Position numbers and translations under genes: made by a program. 64,000 bases of DNA, from positions 961,501 to 1,025,500 of the forward strand of contig NZ_CP118957.1 in the NCBI RefSeq assembly GCF_029023825.1, given 5' to 3'. The notes beneath the pieces are model-generated. The model had not been told where the DNA came from. It did no database searches and was given only the letters and a program-made list of their open reading frames with translations. The stretch comes from Enterococcus saccharolyticus subsp. saccharolyticus (GTDB lineage Bacteria > Bacillota > Bacilli > Lactobacillales > Enterococcaceae). Position 1 is the stretch's first letter, and the number at the start of each line of letters is the position of its first letter. This document shows positions 25,304 through 34,301 of the stretch, in pieces.

Positions 25304-26673
25304 CACTAGTGTTGCATTAAATTTATAACCTATTCCATGAAACAAAAAAATCCTTTATACTAGCACTTGGATGACTTATCCAAGACCAATAAAAAGGACT
25401 ACAACATGGATAAGTATAAAACAAATTCTGCATTTAATAAATGGTTTTCTGCCATAAATTTAGAAAATCTTTCTGTTTATTCCAAACAGTTCGTTGCCAG
25501 TTACGATTCCTATCGGAAAAAACTCTCTTTTGAAGCAGTATTGAAGCTTTTTCTCTACGCGATTAACGAAGAAAAAGAAAGTTTGCGTGACTTGAGTACG
25601 TCTCTCATCAACGAATCACTTCAACTAGAAACCGATGTGGCAACGATTAGTCATAGCCAATTATCTCGGGCATTTAATGCCCTTGAACCTAAAGTATTAG
25701 AGGAAATCTTCCAACGGCTTTTAGAAAAAGTCCAACATCAGACAAAACCAACCAAGCGAAATCATCTGTATTTGATTGATTCCAGTACCTTTTCGCTCAG
25801 CTTGAACCGTCATAAGTGGGCGACTTTCCGTCAAGCAAAATCAGGTGTCAAGTTACATTCAAACTATTGTTATATGGACGATACCACGATGTATCCAACT
25901 GATTTTATCTTAACAAATGCCCATGAACATGATCTCAATCAACTGCCAGTATTGGTGAATCAACCAGAGGCAACTTACGTGTTTGATCGTGGGTATTTGG
26001 ACTTTGAAAAGATGGATCAGATGCATTGGGATGGCTATTTCTTCGTCACTCGGATTAAAAAAAACACCAAAGTTCACGTGATAGATACTCTGGAAACATC
26101 GCCAGAAACAGAAATTCTACGAGACGAGCTGGTTCGTTTAGGATCTAAAACCTATCTGACCACCAATTTCCGACTAGTCACTGTTCAAGATAAGAACGGA
26201 CGTGTGTATCAATTTATCACCAATCGAATGGACGTCTCTTCAAAAGAAATCTCTGATATGTATCACGCGCGTTGGCAAATTGAATTGTTTTTCAAACACA
26301 TCAAACAACACATAACCAGTAAAACCTTCTTTTCTCAAAGCGAAAAAGGCGTGCAGAATCAATTGATTTTAACGATGATTTCCGCTCTCCTCACGTTTCT
26401 CATCAAATTAGAGACGAAAACGGAAAAATCAGTGTTCCAAATCAAACGATTCTTTCGTTATTTACTGTTTCAGCCCTTTGAATGTTGGCTAGAACAGTTG
26501 ATTCTCACATGAGAAAAAAGAACAATGGCCCGTTACTTTTGGTTTTCAATTGAATAACAGGTAAAAATTTTTCTGGAAAAAGTCATCCTCTGCGTCAGCG
26601 CAGTTTCTTTTGACCTATTTCCAGAAAAAATAGTTTTCAGAATATTCTAAAATACTTTTGTGCAACACTAGTG
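25304..26673 (+). mobile_element. IS4-family insertion sequence
   Basis: A 1370-bp element bounded by the inverted repeats CACTAGTGTTGCA (25304-25316) and TGCAACACTAGTG (26661-26673). Runs of A lie outside both ends (AAAAAA left, AAAAA right), so any target duplication is masked. It contains one full transposase gene and a hairpin-rich 160-bp tail (TTTCTGGAAA ... TTTCCAGAAA). Confidence 0.8.
25406..26512 (+). CDS. IS4-family transposase
   Basis: A 368-residue DDE transposase. D in LYLIDSSTFSLS, D in YVFDRGYLDFEK and the IS4 signature Y-x2-R-x3-E-x6-K in YHARWQIELFFKHIKQH are all intact. I chose ATG 25406 because AAGGA is 7 bases upstream; the frame is open back to TTG 25367. Confidence 0.88.
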   Translation: MDKYKTNSAFNKWFSAINLENLSVYSKQFVASYDSYRKKLSFEAVLKLFLYAINEEKESLRDLSTSLINESLQLETDVATISHSQLSRAFNALEPKVLEEIFQRLLEKVQHQTKPTKRNHLYLIDSSTFSLSLNRHKWATFRQAKSGVKLHSNYCYMDDTTMYPTDFILTNAHEHDLNQLPVLVNQPEATYVFDRGYLDFEKMDQMHWDGYFFVTRIKKNTKVHVIDTLETSPETEILRDELVRLGSKTYLTTNFRLVTVQDKNGRVYQFITNRMDVSSKEISDMYHARWQIELFFKHIKQHITSKTFFSQSEKGVQNQLILTMISALLTFLIKLETKTEKSVFQIKRFFRYLLFQPFECWLEQLILT

Positions 26674-26700
26674 AAAAATACCATTAAAAAATATTTTTTC

Positions 26701-26733
26701 CCTCAACGTAGCAAATCTATTCCTGAACGTTAT
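26701..26733 (+). repeat. 33-bp imperfect direct repeat, copy 2
   Basis: CCTCAACGTAGCAAATCTAT and onward matches 21206-21238 at 28 of 33 positions. It lies about 125 bp upstream of the SPFH gene. A second shared string, GTCTTTAGACTG, occurs about 30 bp further on and again at about 23867, upstream of the abi gene. Confidence 0.5.
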
Positions 26734-26856
26734 TATTTGTTTGTTACAAAGGCTATTTCTAAGTCTTTAGACTGGTTTTTTAATATTGGATTGATAGAAA
26801 TAAAAAAACATGTAATAATTAAATAGACAACTAAATAAGAAAGAGTGGGAAATGCG

Positions 26857-27675
26857 ATGAAAAAAACTGGAACAAACAAAGCGATTCAAACAGGACTTAC
26901 GGCAATCGTTTTATTAGGAGTTGCGATAGCAGGGGCGTTCGTTTTCTTTGAAAAAATTGAAAACGGCTATGTTGGTGTACGTTATTCCATTAACGGTGGC
27001 GTTCGTGATGAAACATTAGGACAAGGGATTAAATTTGTTGGTTTGGATAAAGTCACACAATATCCAATTCGTTTACAAACGATTCAAGCGGAAAGTGTTT
27101 CGATTGCGACAGCTGATGGTAAAAAAACATCTGTTAATATTAAATATGACTATAAAATTGATCCTACTAAAACTTCAGCAATGTACAAAGAATTTGGGAA
27201 TATTACCTCTCAAGATATTGAAGAAGGTTGGTTAAAATCAAAATTACAAAAAGAAGCACGTGAAGTGTATTCTCAATATACAATTTTAGATATTCTATCT
27301 GGTAAATCTTCTGAAGCAGAAGGGAATTTATTAGAAAACTTTTCTAAATCTGTGGAAACGAAAGGCTTTGTCGTAGAAGATGTGACAGTTGGTGTTCCTG
27401 AGATTGATGCAGAAACGCAAAAATCAATTGATGCGATCGTATTGTCGGGTCAAGAAAATGAAAAAGCGAAATTAGATGCAGAAACGAAGAAAACACAAGC
27501 AGATGCGAAAGCCTATGAAATCACTAAACAAGCGGAAGCAGAAGCAGAAGCGAATAAGAAAATTGCTGAATCCGTTACTGAAAATCTGATTAAATACGAA
27601 GAAGCACAAGCACGTAAAGAGCATGGATGGGTAACTGTCAATGGTGCAACGGCTGTTGTTAAAGATGGTGAGTAA
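26857..27675 (+). CDS. SPFH/prohibitin-family membrane protein
   Basis: A 272-residue protein with one N-terminal transmembrane helix (about residues 14-32), a prohibitin/Band-7 domain (ENGYVGVRYSINGGV, then TIQAESVSIATADGKK) and a long Ala/Glu/Lys-rich coiled coil (residues about 195-245) typical of oligomerising SPFH proteins. Such proteins organise membrane microdomains or hold proteases. ATG 26857 was preferred to GTG 26845, which lies in the GAGTGGGA ribosome region. A small membrane-protein gene follows 2 bases after the stop. Confidence 0.82.
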   Translation: MKKTGTNKAIQTGLTAIVLLGVAIAGAFVFFEKIENGYVGVRYSINGGVRDETLGQGIKFVGLDKVTQYPIRLQTIQAESVSIATADGKKTSVNIKYDYKIDPTKTSAMYKEFGNITSQDIEEGWLKSKLQKEAREVYSQYTILDILSGKSSEAEGNLLENFSKSVETKGFVVEDVTVGVPEIDAETQKSIDAIVLSGQENEKAKLDAETKKTQADAKAYEITKQAEAEAEANKKIAESVTENLIKYEEAQARKEHGWVTVNGATAVVKDGE

Positions 27676-27677
27676 GT

Positions 27678-27827
27678 ATGTTCTTCTTTATTTTTAGAAT
27701 ATTATTGATTGTGTTAGCGAGTGTAGCTGTCTACTCTTTAATTGTAGAACTAAAAAGAAAGAAATCAGAAGATCGTAAAAAGGATCATACTGACAAAAAA
27801 GAATATGACGACTGGAATGAATTTTAA
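27678..27827 (+). CDS. Small membrane protein co-transcribed with the SPFH gene
   Basis: A 49-residue ORF that begins MFFFIFRILLIVLASVAVYS, one transmembrane helix, followed by a highly charged Lys/Asp/Glu tail ending DDWNEF. It starts 2 bases after the prohibitin stop and ends just before the terminator; GGTGAGT in the end of the upstream gene may serve as ribosome site. It probably partners the SPFH protein. Confidence 0.6.
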   Translation: MFFFIFRILLIVLASVAVYSLIVELKRKKSEDRKKDHTDKKEYDDWNEF

Positions 27828-27859
27828 AAAGGCGCTGTGACATATATTTTTTAACAATA

Positions 27860-27897
27860 AAACATCCGAACGATTTAATGGTTCGGATGTTTTTATT
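27860..27897. terminator. Bidirectional terminator
   Basis: AAACATCCGAAC pairs with GTTCGGATGTTT around a nine-base loop (27860-27892), with TTTTATTTT on one side. It lies between the SPFH operon and the convergent dipeptidase gene. Confidence 0.8.
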
Positions 27898-27902
27898 TTG
27901 AC

Positions 27903-28865
27903 TTATCGTAAGAGTTCTTTGTATAAGCGTAAGACATTTTGATAAAAAATCTTTTCTATTTCAGTGGACGTAAACCCAGCTTTTTGGAAAGCAACTTCAA
28001 TCGTAGGGAAAATAGTTGCATCTGGTAATTCATGATGGATAGGAATACCATCAAAATCAGAACCAAAGCCGATTACTTCAATGCCACCAACTTTTTTCAT
28101 GTGTGCTGCGTGAACAACTAATCGTTCAATAAGATGTTGGTTTTGCTGAGAATTTTGTAAAAAATCGGCAGAAAAATTCAAACCAATCACACCGCCACGC
28201 GCTGCGATTTTTTTGATTAAATGATCCGGTAGATTGCGAAAATGAGCGCCATGTGCACGCGTATTGGAATGACTGGCTACAAATGGTTGGTTTGTATGCG
28301 TGAGCACATCTGTTACCAATTGATCTGAACCATGGGAGACATCGATGATCATTCCTAATTCATTCATTGCTTGAACAATATTAATGCCTGTTTGAGTTAA
28401 TCCTTGTTGCGTAGCTAAACGTTGTGTGTCTGGATTCCAGTACAGGGCATTTGGAAAGCCCAGTTCGTTTGGATAATTCCAAGTCAAAGTCAACATTCGC
28501 ACACCTAATTGATAAAATTCTTCTAAATTTTCGATTTTACCCTCTAGCGGAGCGCCTTCTTCCATAGTTAGTAAGGCACTGAGTATTTGCTGTTGCTGAT
28601 TGTTGATGATTTCTTCATACGTAGTCACTGGTCGAATGAGTGCTGGGTTGTTTTCCATTTCTTGATAGAAGCAATCAATCATATCTTTCGCTGTTTGATA
28701 AGGCGACTCTTCGGCTTCTTTGTCTAGAAAAATAGCAAAGTTTTGTAATAAATAATCTGCTTGTTTCATTTTTTCTAAATCAATTTGAAAATTATTTTTC
28801 GCTAAATGTTCTGTTGAATTGAAAATTCTCATAATGGTATCGCAATGCATATCGATAACTTTCAA
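27903..28865 (-). CDS. Membrane-dipeptidase-family (M19) dipeptidase
   Basis: A 320-residue zinc metallopeptidase of the renal-dipeptidase family, cleaving dipeptides. The metal ligands are visible: H7-x-D9 in DMHCDT, the bridging Glu in TMEEGAPLEG, and the His residues in IIDVSHGS and VASHSNTRAHG; GFGSDFDG is also diagnostic. There is no signal peptide, so it is cytoplasmic. The start is TTG (28865) with GGAGGTG at correct distance. Monocistronic. Confidence 0.88.
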   Translation of the reverse strand: MKVIDMHCDTIMRIFNSTEHLAKNNFQIDLEKMKQADYLLQNFAIFLDKEAEESPYQTAKDMIDCFYQEMENNPALIRPVTTYEEIINNQQQQILSALLTMEEGAPLEGKIENLEEFYQLGVRMLTLTWNYPNELGFPNALYWNPDTQRLATQQGLTQTGINIVQAMNELGMIIDVSHGSDQLVTDVLTHTNQPFVASHSNTRAHGAHFRNLPDHLIKKIAARGGVIGLNFSADFLQNSQQNQHLIERLVVHAAHMKKVGGIEVIGFGSDFDGIPIHHELPDATIFPTIEVAFQKAGFTSTEIEKIFYQNVLRLYKELLR

Positions 28866-29107
28866 TTAAAACACCTCCAAAATGTATCTTCACCGTATCA
28901 TGAAATGTTAAAATAAACTAGTTATTTTTATAAAAATCGATGAAAATAAACGAACAATTTTGTAATACTAGAAATGAAAAGCTTGAATTAGCAATCTTTT
29001 GAGAATAAAGTGTAAAATTACTCTGGAAACTAAGACTATAGTTGGAGTATTCTAAGGGAGGGCTATGATATACTGAATATAAATATAACAAGGGGAGGAG
29101 ACTTTTT

Positions 29108-30148
29108 TTGAAAGTACTTCTTTATCTAGAAGGAGAACGAATGCTTGAAAAATCAGGTATCGGTCGTGCCTTTGAACATCAGAAAAAAGCATTGACGTGT
29201 GCTGGTGTGGATTATACAGTAGATGCTAGTGATGAGTATGATATTTTACACATCAATACGTATGGTTTTAAGAGTCGTCAAATGATTCGCCGTGCGAAAA
29301 AAAATGGTAAAAAAGTTGTCTATCATGCGCATTCAAATGCGGAAGATTTTCGTAATTCATTCATTGGTTCCAATCAAGTTGCTTCATTATATAAAAAGTA
29401 TTTAATTTATTTGTATTCTCGTAGTGATCATTTAATTACACCCACAACTTATGCGAAAAAAATTTTGGAAAGTTATGGTATTCAGCGACCAATTAGTGTG
29501 GTATCTAATGGCATTGATTTAGAGAAATATCAAGTGAGTAAGGAGAAAGAAGCGAAATTTCGCACATTCTTTCAATTGCGTCCAGATCAAAAAGTCATTA
29601 TTTCTGTGGGGTTATACTTCTATCGTAAGGGCATAACAGATTTTATTGAAGTTGCTAAGCAATTACCCCAATATACATTTATTTGGTTTGGTTACACGCC
29701 AATGTATACTATCCCGAAAGATATTCGAGCGATTGTTAAAGGAGATCATCCAGATAATGTGATTTTTCCAGGATATATTAAAGGAGAAATTATTGAAGGC
29801 GCCTATTCTAATGCCGATTTATTTTTCTTTCCTTCTTATGAAGAAACAGAAGGGATTGTGGTGTTAGAAGCATTAGCGAGTCATCAAAATGTTTTAGTCC
29901 GTGATATTCCTGTTTATGAAGGATGGTTGGAAAAAGATAAAAATGCCTATATGGGTACAACGAATGCTGAATTTTGTCAAAAAATTGCAGATATTGTTGA
30001 AAAAAAATTGCCAGATTTAACACAAGCTGGATATGAAACCGCACAATCTAAAAGTATCCAGCAAATAGGAACAGAACTGAAAAAAGTCTATGAAACTGTA
30101 CTGAAGGGGCATGCAGTAGACAGTCGGAGTTTGGAGGGAATGTCGTGA
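29108..30148 (+). CDS. bgsA: Glycolipid glycosyltransferase BgsA-like (glucosyl-diacylglycerol to diglucosyl-diacylglycerol)
   Basis: A 346-residue GT4-family retaining glycosyltransferase. The acceptor half has DILHINTYGFKS; the donor half has VVSNGIDLEKY and the E-x7-E motif ETEGIVVLE near residue 250. In enterococci the bgsA-bgsB pair makes the glycolipid anchor of lipoteichoic acid; LafB of Listeria is the equivalent. The TTG start (29108) follows GGGGAGGAG. An extended -10, TGATATACT, is at 29066-29074. The stop overlaps the next gene by 4 bp. Confidence 0.83.
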   Translation: MKVLLYLEGERMLEKSGIGRAFEHQKKALTCAGVDYTVDASDEYDILHINTYGFKSRQMIRRAKKNGKKVVYHAHSNAEDFRNSFIGSNQVASLYKKYLIYLYSRSDHLITPTTYAKKILESYGIQRPISVVSNGIDLEKYQVSKEKEAKFRTFFQLRPDQKVIISVGLYFYRKGITDFIEVAKQLPQYTFIWFGYTPMYTIPKDIRAIVKGDHPDNVIFPGYIKGEIIEGAYSNADLFFFPSYEETEGIVVLEALASHQNVLVRDIPVYEGWLEKDKNAYMGTTNAEFCQKIADIVEKKLPDLTQAGYETAQSKSIQQIGTELKKVYETVLKGHAVDSRSLEGMS

Positions 30149-31377
30149 AGATTGGATTCTTTACAGATACTTACTTGCCTCAAGTAAGTGGTGTTGCTAC
30201 ATCTATTCGGACATTAAAAGATGAATTAGAAAAAATGGGACACGAGGTATTTATTTTTACGACCACAGATCCCAATGCACCCGAATTCGAAGAAGGAATT
30301 ATTCGAATGCCGAGCGTGCCATTTATTTCATTTAAAGATCGTCGAATTGTGGTACGTGGTATGTGGTATGCGTATTTGATTGCGAAAGAATTAGAACTAG
30401 ATTTAATTCATACACATACAGAGTTTGGTGCAGGTCTTTTAGGAAAGATGGTTGGGAAGAAGATGCGCATCCCAGTGATTCATACGTACCATACGATGTA
30501 TGAGGATTACTTACATTATATTGCTAAAGGAAAAGTTGTTCGTCCTGTGCATGTGAAATATTTTTCCCGTTTGTTTGCGAATCATTCGACAGGAGTGGTT
30601 TGTCCAAGCGAGCGCGTTATTGAAAAATTAGAAAGTTACGGTGTAGTTGCACCTATGCGTATTATTCCCACGGGGATTGAAATTGAGAAGTTTCAACGTC
30701 CAGATATTACGGAAGAAATGAAACAAGAACTACGTTTATCATTAGGAATTACAAAAGATCAGTTGATGGTATTATCATTAAGCCGCATATCTTATGAAAA
30801 AAATATTCAAGCAATTATTCAAGGCTTACCAGAAGTGATTGATGTTTTACCTAATGTCCGTATGGTAATTGTAGGAAAAGGTCCGTATAAAGAAGAATTG
30901 GAAGAGTTGGTTGTTGAAAAAGAATTAACGGATTATGTTCAATTTGTGGGAGAAGTACCAAACGATGAAGTCGCGTTGTATTATCAAGCAGCCAATTATT
31001 TTGTGAGTGCTTCTACGTCAGAGACACAAGGGTTAACCTATACAGAAGCGATGGCTGCCGGAACGCAGATGATTGTTGAAGGAAATGACTATTTAAATAA
31101 TCTCATTAGTGATTCCTCGTTTGGTGTGACCTTTGAGACAGACGCAGATTTTGCTAATTGCTTCATTGATTACGTCCAAGCAGGTATTTCCAAAAATCAA
31201 GAAATATTGGATCAAAAAATGTATGAAATTTCAGCAGAGTATTTTGGAAAAGCAATGATTGAATTCTACAATGATATGCTTGCTTATTATGAAGAACATC
31301 ATTCAGAAAGTGAGTTAACGGAAACGATGGATAAATTAAAAACTCGTTTTCGATCATTTAAAGGAACTTCTGAATAA
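30145..31377 (+). CDS. bgsB: 1,2-diacylglycerol 3-glucosyltransferase BgsB-like
   Basis: A 410-residue GT4 enzyme that adds the first glucose to diacylglycerol. The N-terminus MKIGFFTDTYLPQVSGVA is the conserved start of this family. HTHTEFGAG, the donor-site IPTGIEIEKF, and the E-x7-E motif ETQGLTYTE are present. It overlaps the upstream gene (ATGA-type junction) and is the last gene before a terminator. Its loss in related species alters lipoteichoic acid, biofilm and adhesion (family knowledge). Confidence 0.88.
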   Translation: MKIGFFTDTYLPQVSGVATSIRTLKDELEKMGHEVFIFTTTDPNAPEFEEGIIRMPSVPFISFKDRRIVVRGMWYAYLIAKELELDLIHTHTEFGAGLLGKMVGKKMRIPVIHTYHTMYEDYLHYIAKGKVVRPVHVKYFSRLFANHSTGVVCPSERVIEKLESYGVVAPMRIIPTGIEIEKFQRPDITEEMKQELRLSLGITKDQLMVLSLSRISYEKNIQAIIQGLPEVIDVLPNVRMVIVGKGPYKEELEELVVEKELTDYVQFVGEVPNDEVALYYQAANYFVSASTSETQGLTYTEAMAAGTQMIVEGNDYLNNLISDSSFGVTFETDADFANCFIDYVQAGISKNQEILDQKMYEISAEYFGKAMIEFYNDMLAYYEEHHSESELTETMDKLKTRFRSFKGTSE

Positions 31378-31386
31378 ATGATATTC

Positions 31387-31429
31387 AAGTTCACGTTTTT
31401 AGCGTATACTAAAAACGTGAACTTTTTTT
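31387..31429 (+). terminator. Terminator of bgsAB
   Basis: A perfect 14-bp stem, AAGTTCACGTTTTT/AAAAACGTGAACTT (31387-31400 with 31411-31424), is followed by TTTTTG. The loop contains GTATACT, which could be a -10 box for the next gene. Confidence 0.85.
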
Positions 31430-31443
31430 GAGGGGGAATCAAC

Positions 31444-32322
31444 ATGAAAATCGGATTTATTGGAACTGGTGTCATGGGACACGCTATTGTGGAACATTTA
31501 ATGGCTGCAGGGCATGATTTAGCTGTCTATAATCGAACGAAAAGTAAAACTGATGATCTTGTAGCAAACGGTGCGACGTGGCAAGATTCACCAAAAGCCA
31601 TAACAGAAGTGAGCGAATTGGTTTTTACAATGGTGGGGTATCCACAAGACGTTGAAGAAACCTATTATCGTAAAGAAACAGGCATTTTTTCAGCTGATGT
31701 CAGCGGGAAAATTTTGGTTGATCTCACAACAAGCACGCCTTCTTTGGCTGTTAAAATCGCAGAAACGGCGCTTGAAAAAGGAGCAGAGAGTTTAGACGCT
31801 CCTGTCTCAGGTGGAGATTTAGGCGCAAAAAATGGCACATTGACAATTATGGTCGGTGGTTCAGAGCGCGCATATCAACAAGTAGTACCTGTGTTTGAAC
31901 AATTTGGAAAAACCTATCTGTTGCATGGTGACTCTGGAAAAGGACAACATGCAAAAATGGCCAATCAAATTATGATTGCCGGAACGATGACAGGGATGAC
32001 AGAAATGCTCGTCTACGCAAATCAAGCGGGTTTAGATTTAGACAAAGTATTGGATACACTAGCTGGTGGTAGTGCGTCTAACTGGTCGATGATTAATTAC
32101 AGTCCTCGTATCTTAGCAGAAAATTACTCTCCAGGTTTCTTCGTAAAACATTTTGTTAAAGATTTAAAAATTGCTTTGGACGAAGCGAAAAAGATGGGCA
32201 TCGATTTACCGAGTACAACTTTAGCTGAACAACTCTATGAAAAACTAGAAAATGCAGGTTATGGTGACGATGGAACCCAAGCTTTAATTAAACTTTGGTG
32301 GCAAGATGGAAAAAAATCTTAA
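31444..32322 (+). CDS. Beta-hydroxyacid dehydrogenase (3-hydroxyisobutyrate dehydrogenase family)
   Basis: A 292-residue NAD(P)-dependent dehydrogenase. The Rossmann motif GFIGTGVMG is at residues 4-12, the substrate motif DAPVSGGDLGAKNGTL is mid-protein, and the catalytic lysine lies in GKGQHAKMANQI. NRTKSK after the second strand suggests NADP preference. Substrate candidates are 3-hydroxyisobutyrate, tartronate semialdehyde or succinic semialdehyde; the sequence does not decide. AGGGGGAA precedes the ATG. Confidence 0.85.
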   Translation: MKIGFIGTGVMGHAIVEHLMAAGHDLAVYNRTKSKTDDLVANGATWQDSPKAITEVSELVFTMVGYPQDVEETYYRKETGIFSADVSGKILVDLTTSTPSLAVKIAETALEKGAESLDAPVSGGDLGAKNGTLTIMVGGSERAYQQVVPVFEQFGKTYLLHGDSGKGQHAKMANQIMIAGTMTGMTEMLVYANQAGLDLDKVLDTLAGGSASNWSMINYSPRILAENYSPGFFVKHFVKDLKIALDEAKKMGIDLPSTTLAEQLYEKLENAGYGDDGTQALIKLWWQDGKKS

Positions 32323-32408
32323 AATTTAAAAAAATTTTGCAAAAACAATGCACGTGACCCAGTCATTTGATACAATGTAACAGAAATGAAAAAAGGGAGG
32401 GACTACGA

Positions 32409-32639
32409 ATGAAAAGTTCGCAATTAGTCGCTATCATCAAACGTCTTGAAGCTATGATTGAAGCGCAAGACAGTGAGGTACAAGTACGTCGTTTTGAAAA
32501 AGAAGGCGTAGAAAAATGTATCGTCACTTATGACAACTCGACAGAGACCTTTGAATTAACGGAAGCTGAATCTAATCAGCCGTATCAATTTGACAATGTT
32601 GATATTGTTGCAATGGAAATTTACGATTTAATTCAATAG
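32409..32639 (+). CDS. YkuJ-like (DUF1797) family protein
   Basis: A 76-residue soluble protein resembling B. subtilis YkuJ: MKSSQLVAIIKRLEAM at the start, TFELTEAE, and YQFDNVDIVAMEIYDLIQ at the end. Function unknown. ATG 32409 follows AAAGGGAGGG; the frame is open further upstream without a ribosome site. Confidence 0.8.
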   Translation: MKSSQLVAIIKRLEAMIEAQDSEVQVRRFEKEGVEKCIVTYDNSTETFELTEAESNQPYQFDNVDIVAMEIYDLIQ

Positions 32640-32640
32640 T

Positions 32641-32695
32641 AAAAAGACGTCTAAAAAGGTAAAAGCGTAAAGCTAGCCCTTTTTAGACGTCTTTT
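32641..32695. terminator. Bidirectional terminator between convergent genes
   Basis: AAAAAGACGTCTAAAAAGG pairs with CCTTTTTAGACGTCTTTTT (32641-32659 and 32677-32695). The 3' arm overlaps the last codons of the minus-strand nuclease gene. Confidence 0.85.
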
Positions 32696-33575
32696 TCATA
32701 TAATACATTAAAATCACTACTGGATCAATCGTCGTTTTTGTTAACAACAAGGGAGTTGACTGAGGAGGAATTGGCTGAAAGCACTCGTTTGAAGACAGCA
32801 CACTGGTATGAATAATTTGTCCAAACGAAACTTGATAATATTTTTTCATTGTCGCAGTTAACGGAAGTGAAAAAATAAGCTCTTCTTGTTGAGAAAAGTG
32901 ATACAATTCTTGGGTTTGTGAGAAAAAAGACTGCAATAATTCCAATTGTTCCATCAATGTTTGTGCAAGTTCAAAATGTAATTGTTCAGATAACCGCACA
33001 ATACGTTTGGTCATCCAATCAAGAGCGAATGGTTCACTTCCTTGGAAAAAGGTAGTTATTTCTTCCAAACGTTGAGTCATAGGGATATCGTGCATCTCTG
33101 GTAGTTGTTTGACAAGTGTATGCATGGTAATATGGTTCACCCAAGGCATCTGATAAATTTCACTAAGAATTTGGCTGACAACTGGAATTTTTTTGTATTG
33201 ACGAAATGGCCCTAAACTATAGTCAGACATACTATTGGATAATTCTATTCCTGATGCAGAGATCGTGACATAGCTATACTGTAATGTATGATTCATTTGA
33301 TGATTATAGAGAGGATGATATTTTTGAATCAGCTGACATTCTAAAAGTAATGCATCCAGTTCCGTATCGACTTGAATAATCTCAAAATCGTGGATATTAA
33401 AAATCATGCGTAATACTTTTTTTGAATGCTGGTTATTCTTTTGAAAGTAGGTACGGACCCGCTGTTTTAAATTTTTGGCTTTTCCTACATAAATAATCGT
33501 GTCGTATTGGTCTTTCATGAGATAAATCCCAGGTGTTGTTGGCAAAATCTTTACTTTTTCTTTTAAATTAGGCAA
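32673..33575 (-). CDS. GIY-YIG nuclease, Cho/UvrC N-terminal-like protein
   Basis: A 300-residue protein, half the size of UvrC. The N-terminal GIY-YIG domain shows TPGIYLMKDQYDTIIYVGKA (residues about 14-33), then LKQRVRTYF and the catalytic Glu in DALLLECQLIQKYHPLYN. A UVR-like helical part follows (HFELAQTLMEQLELLQ). It lacks the C-terminal endonuclease V-like and HhH domains of UvrC, as E. coli Cho does, so a 3'-incision repair role is likely. TTG start; an in-frame TGA lies four codons upstream. Confidence 0.8.
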   Translation of the reverse strand: MPNLKEKVKILPTTPGIYLMKDQYDTIIYVGKAKNLKQRVRTYFQKNNQHSKKVLRMIFNIHDFEIIQVDTELDALLLECQLIQKYHPLYNHQMNHTLQYSYVTISASGIELSNSMSDYSLGPFRQYKKIPVVSQILSEIYQMPWVNHITMHTLVKQLPEMHDIPMTQRLEEITTFFQGSEPFALDWMTKRIVRLSEQLHFELAQTLMEQLELLQSFFSQTQELYHFSQQEELIFSLPLTATMKKYYQVSFGQIIHTSVLSSNECFQPIPPQSTPLLLTKTTIDPVVILMYYMKKTSKKG

Positions 33576-33693
33576 TTGTTGATTTCACGCCATTTCTCTA
33601 AGATAATTTGTCTCGAAGATAGCAGAAAAACCAAAGGAAGACAAGTAAAAACAAACTTCTTAAGGTATTTTTTTAATAAATATGGTAAAATTG

Positions 33694-33709
33694 TTTTGAA
33701 AATCAAAGT
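33694..33709. promoter_or_regulatory. FabT-like operator, distal
   Basis: TTTTGAAAATCAAAGT resembles the FabT box (ATTTGATAATCAAAGT at 33824) with two changes. It lies 163 bp upstream of fabT. Confidence 0.4.
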
Positions 33710-33806
33710 ATTTGAAAGGGAAATATTTTTTTATATTTACAGAAAATAAGATGGAAATTTAAAAAAAACTGAAAATACTCTTGCTTTTCTAAAAAATATG
33801 AATTAT

Positions 33807-33839
33807 AGTTTGATTGTCAAATGATTTGATAATCAAAGT
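33807..33839. promoter_or_regulatory. Two FabT operators in front of fabT
   Basis: AGTTTGATTGTCAAAT (33807-33822) and ATTTGATAATCAAAGT (33824-33839) are near-palindromic FabT boxes set side by side, ending 17 bases before the fabT start. FabT with acyl-ACP would repress the cluster when long-chain acyl-ACP is plentiful. Confidence 0.85.
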
Positions 33840-33856
33840 ATTCGGGTGGTGAAGCA

Positions 33857-34297
33857 ATGAAACCAGATTTTGAAAGAATTAATAGCTTACTAGTGGATGT
33901 CTTTAATGACATTTTAGTAATCGAAGAATCAGAATTAAAGAAGTCACGTTTTAATGACTTGTCGATTACTGAAATGCACACCATCGAAGCGATTGGTATG
34001 TACAAAAAAAAGACAACTTCTGAAGTTGCGAAAGAACTTTCAATTACAGTGGGTACATTGACCATCGCGATTAATCGATTAGTGAAAAAAGGCTACGTTG
34101 AACGTATTCGTAGTGAAGACGATCGACGAGTTGTCAAGTTATCGTTGACAAAAAAAGGGAAATTATTGTATCGTGTGCATCAACATTTTCATAGTCAAAT
34201 GATTAAGGAAATATTGGTGAACATGGAAGAAGATGAACAACATGCTTTATTGCAAGCATTAGATAATCTTCATCAATTCTTACAAGAATATAAGTGA
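33857..34297 (+). CDS. fabT: MarR-family fatty acid biosynthesis repressor FabT
   Basis: A 146-residue winged-helix regulator. MHTIEAIGMYKKKTTSEVAK leads into the recognition helix region SITVGTLTIAINRLVKKGYV, and the wing is RIRSEDDRRVVKLSLT. It is first in the fatty-acid cluster and preceded by its own operators, so it is autoregulated. GGGTGGTG precedes the ATG. Confidence 0.93.
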   Translation: MKPDFERINSLLVDVFNDILVIEESELKKSRFNDLSITEMHTIEAIGMYKKKTTSEVAKELSITVGTLTIAINRLVKKGYVERIRSEDDRRVVKLSLTKKGKLLYRVHQHFHSQMIKEILVNMEEDEQHALLQALDNLHQFLQEYK

Positions 34298-34301
34298 GCG
34301 T

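Noticed and set aside
15677-26673. Idea of one large composite transposon
   Set aside because: The IS elements belong to four different families (IS21, IS3, IS256, IS4), so no pair of like elements flanks the cargo. The 16-bp repeats next to an integrase tail explain the borders better.
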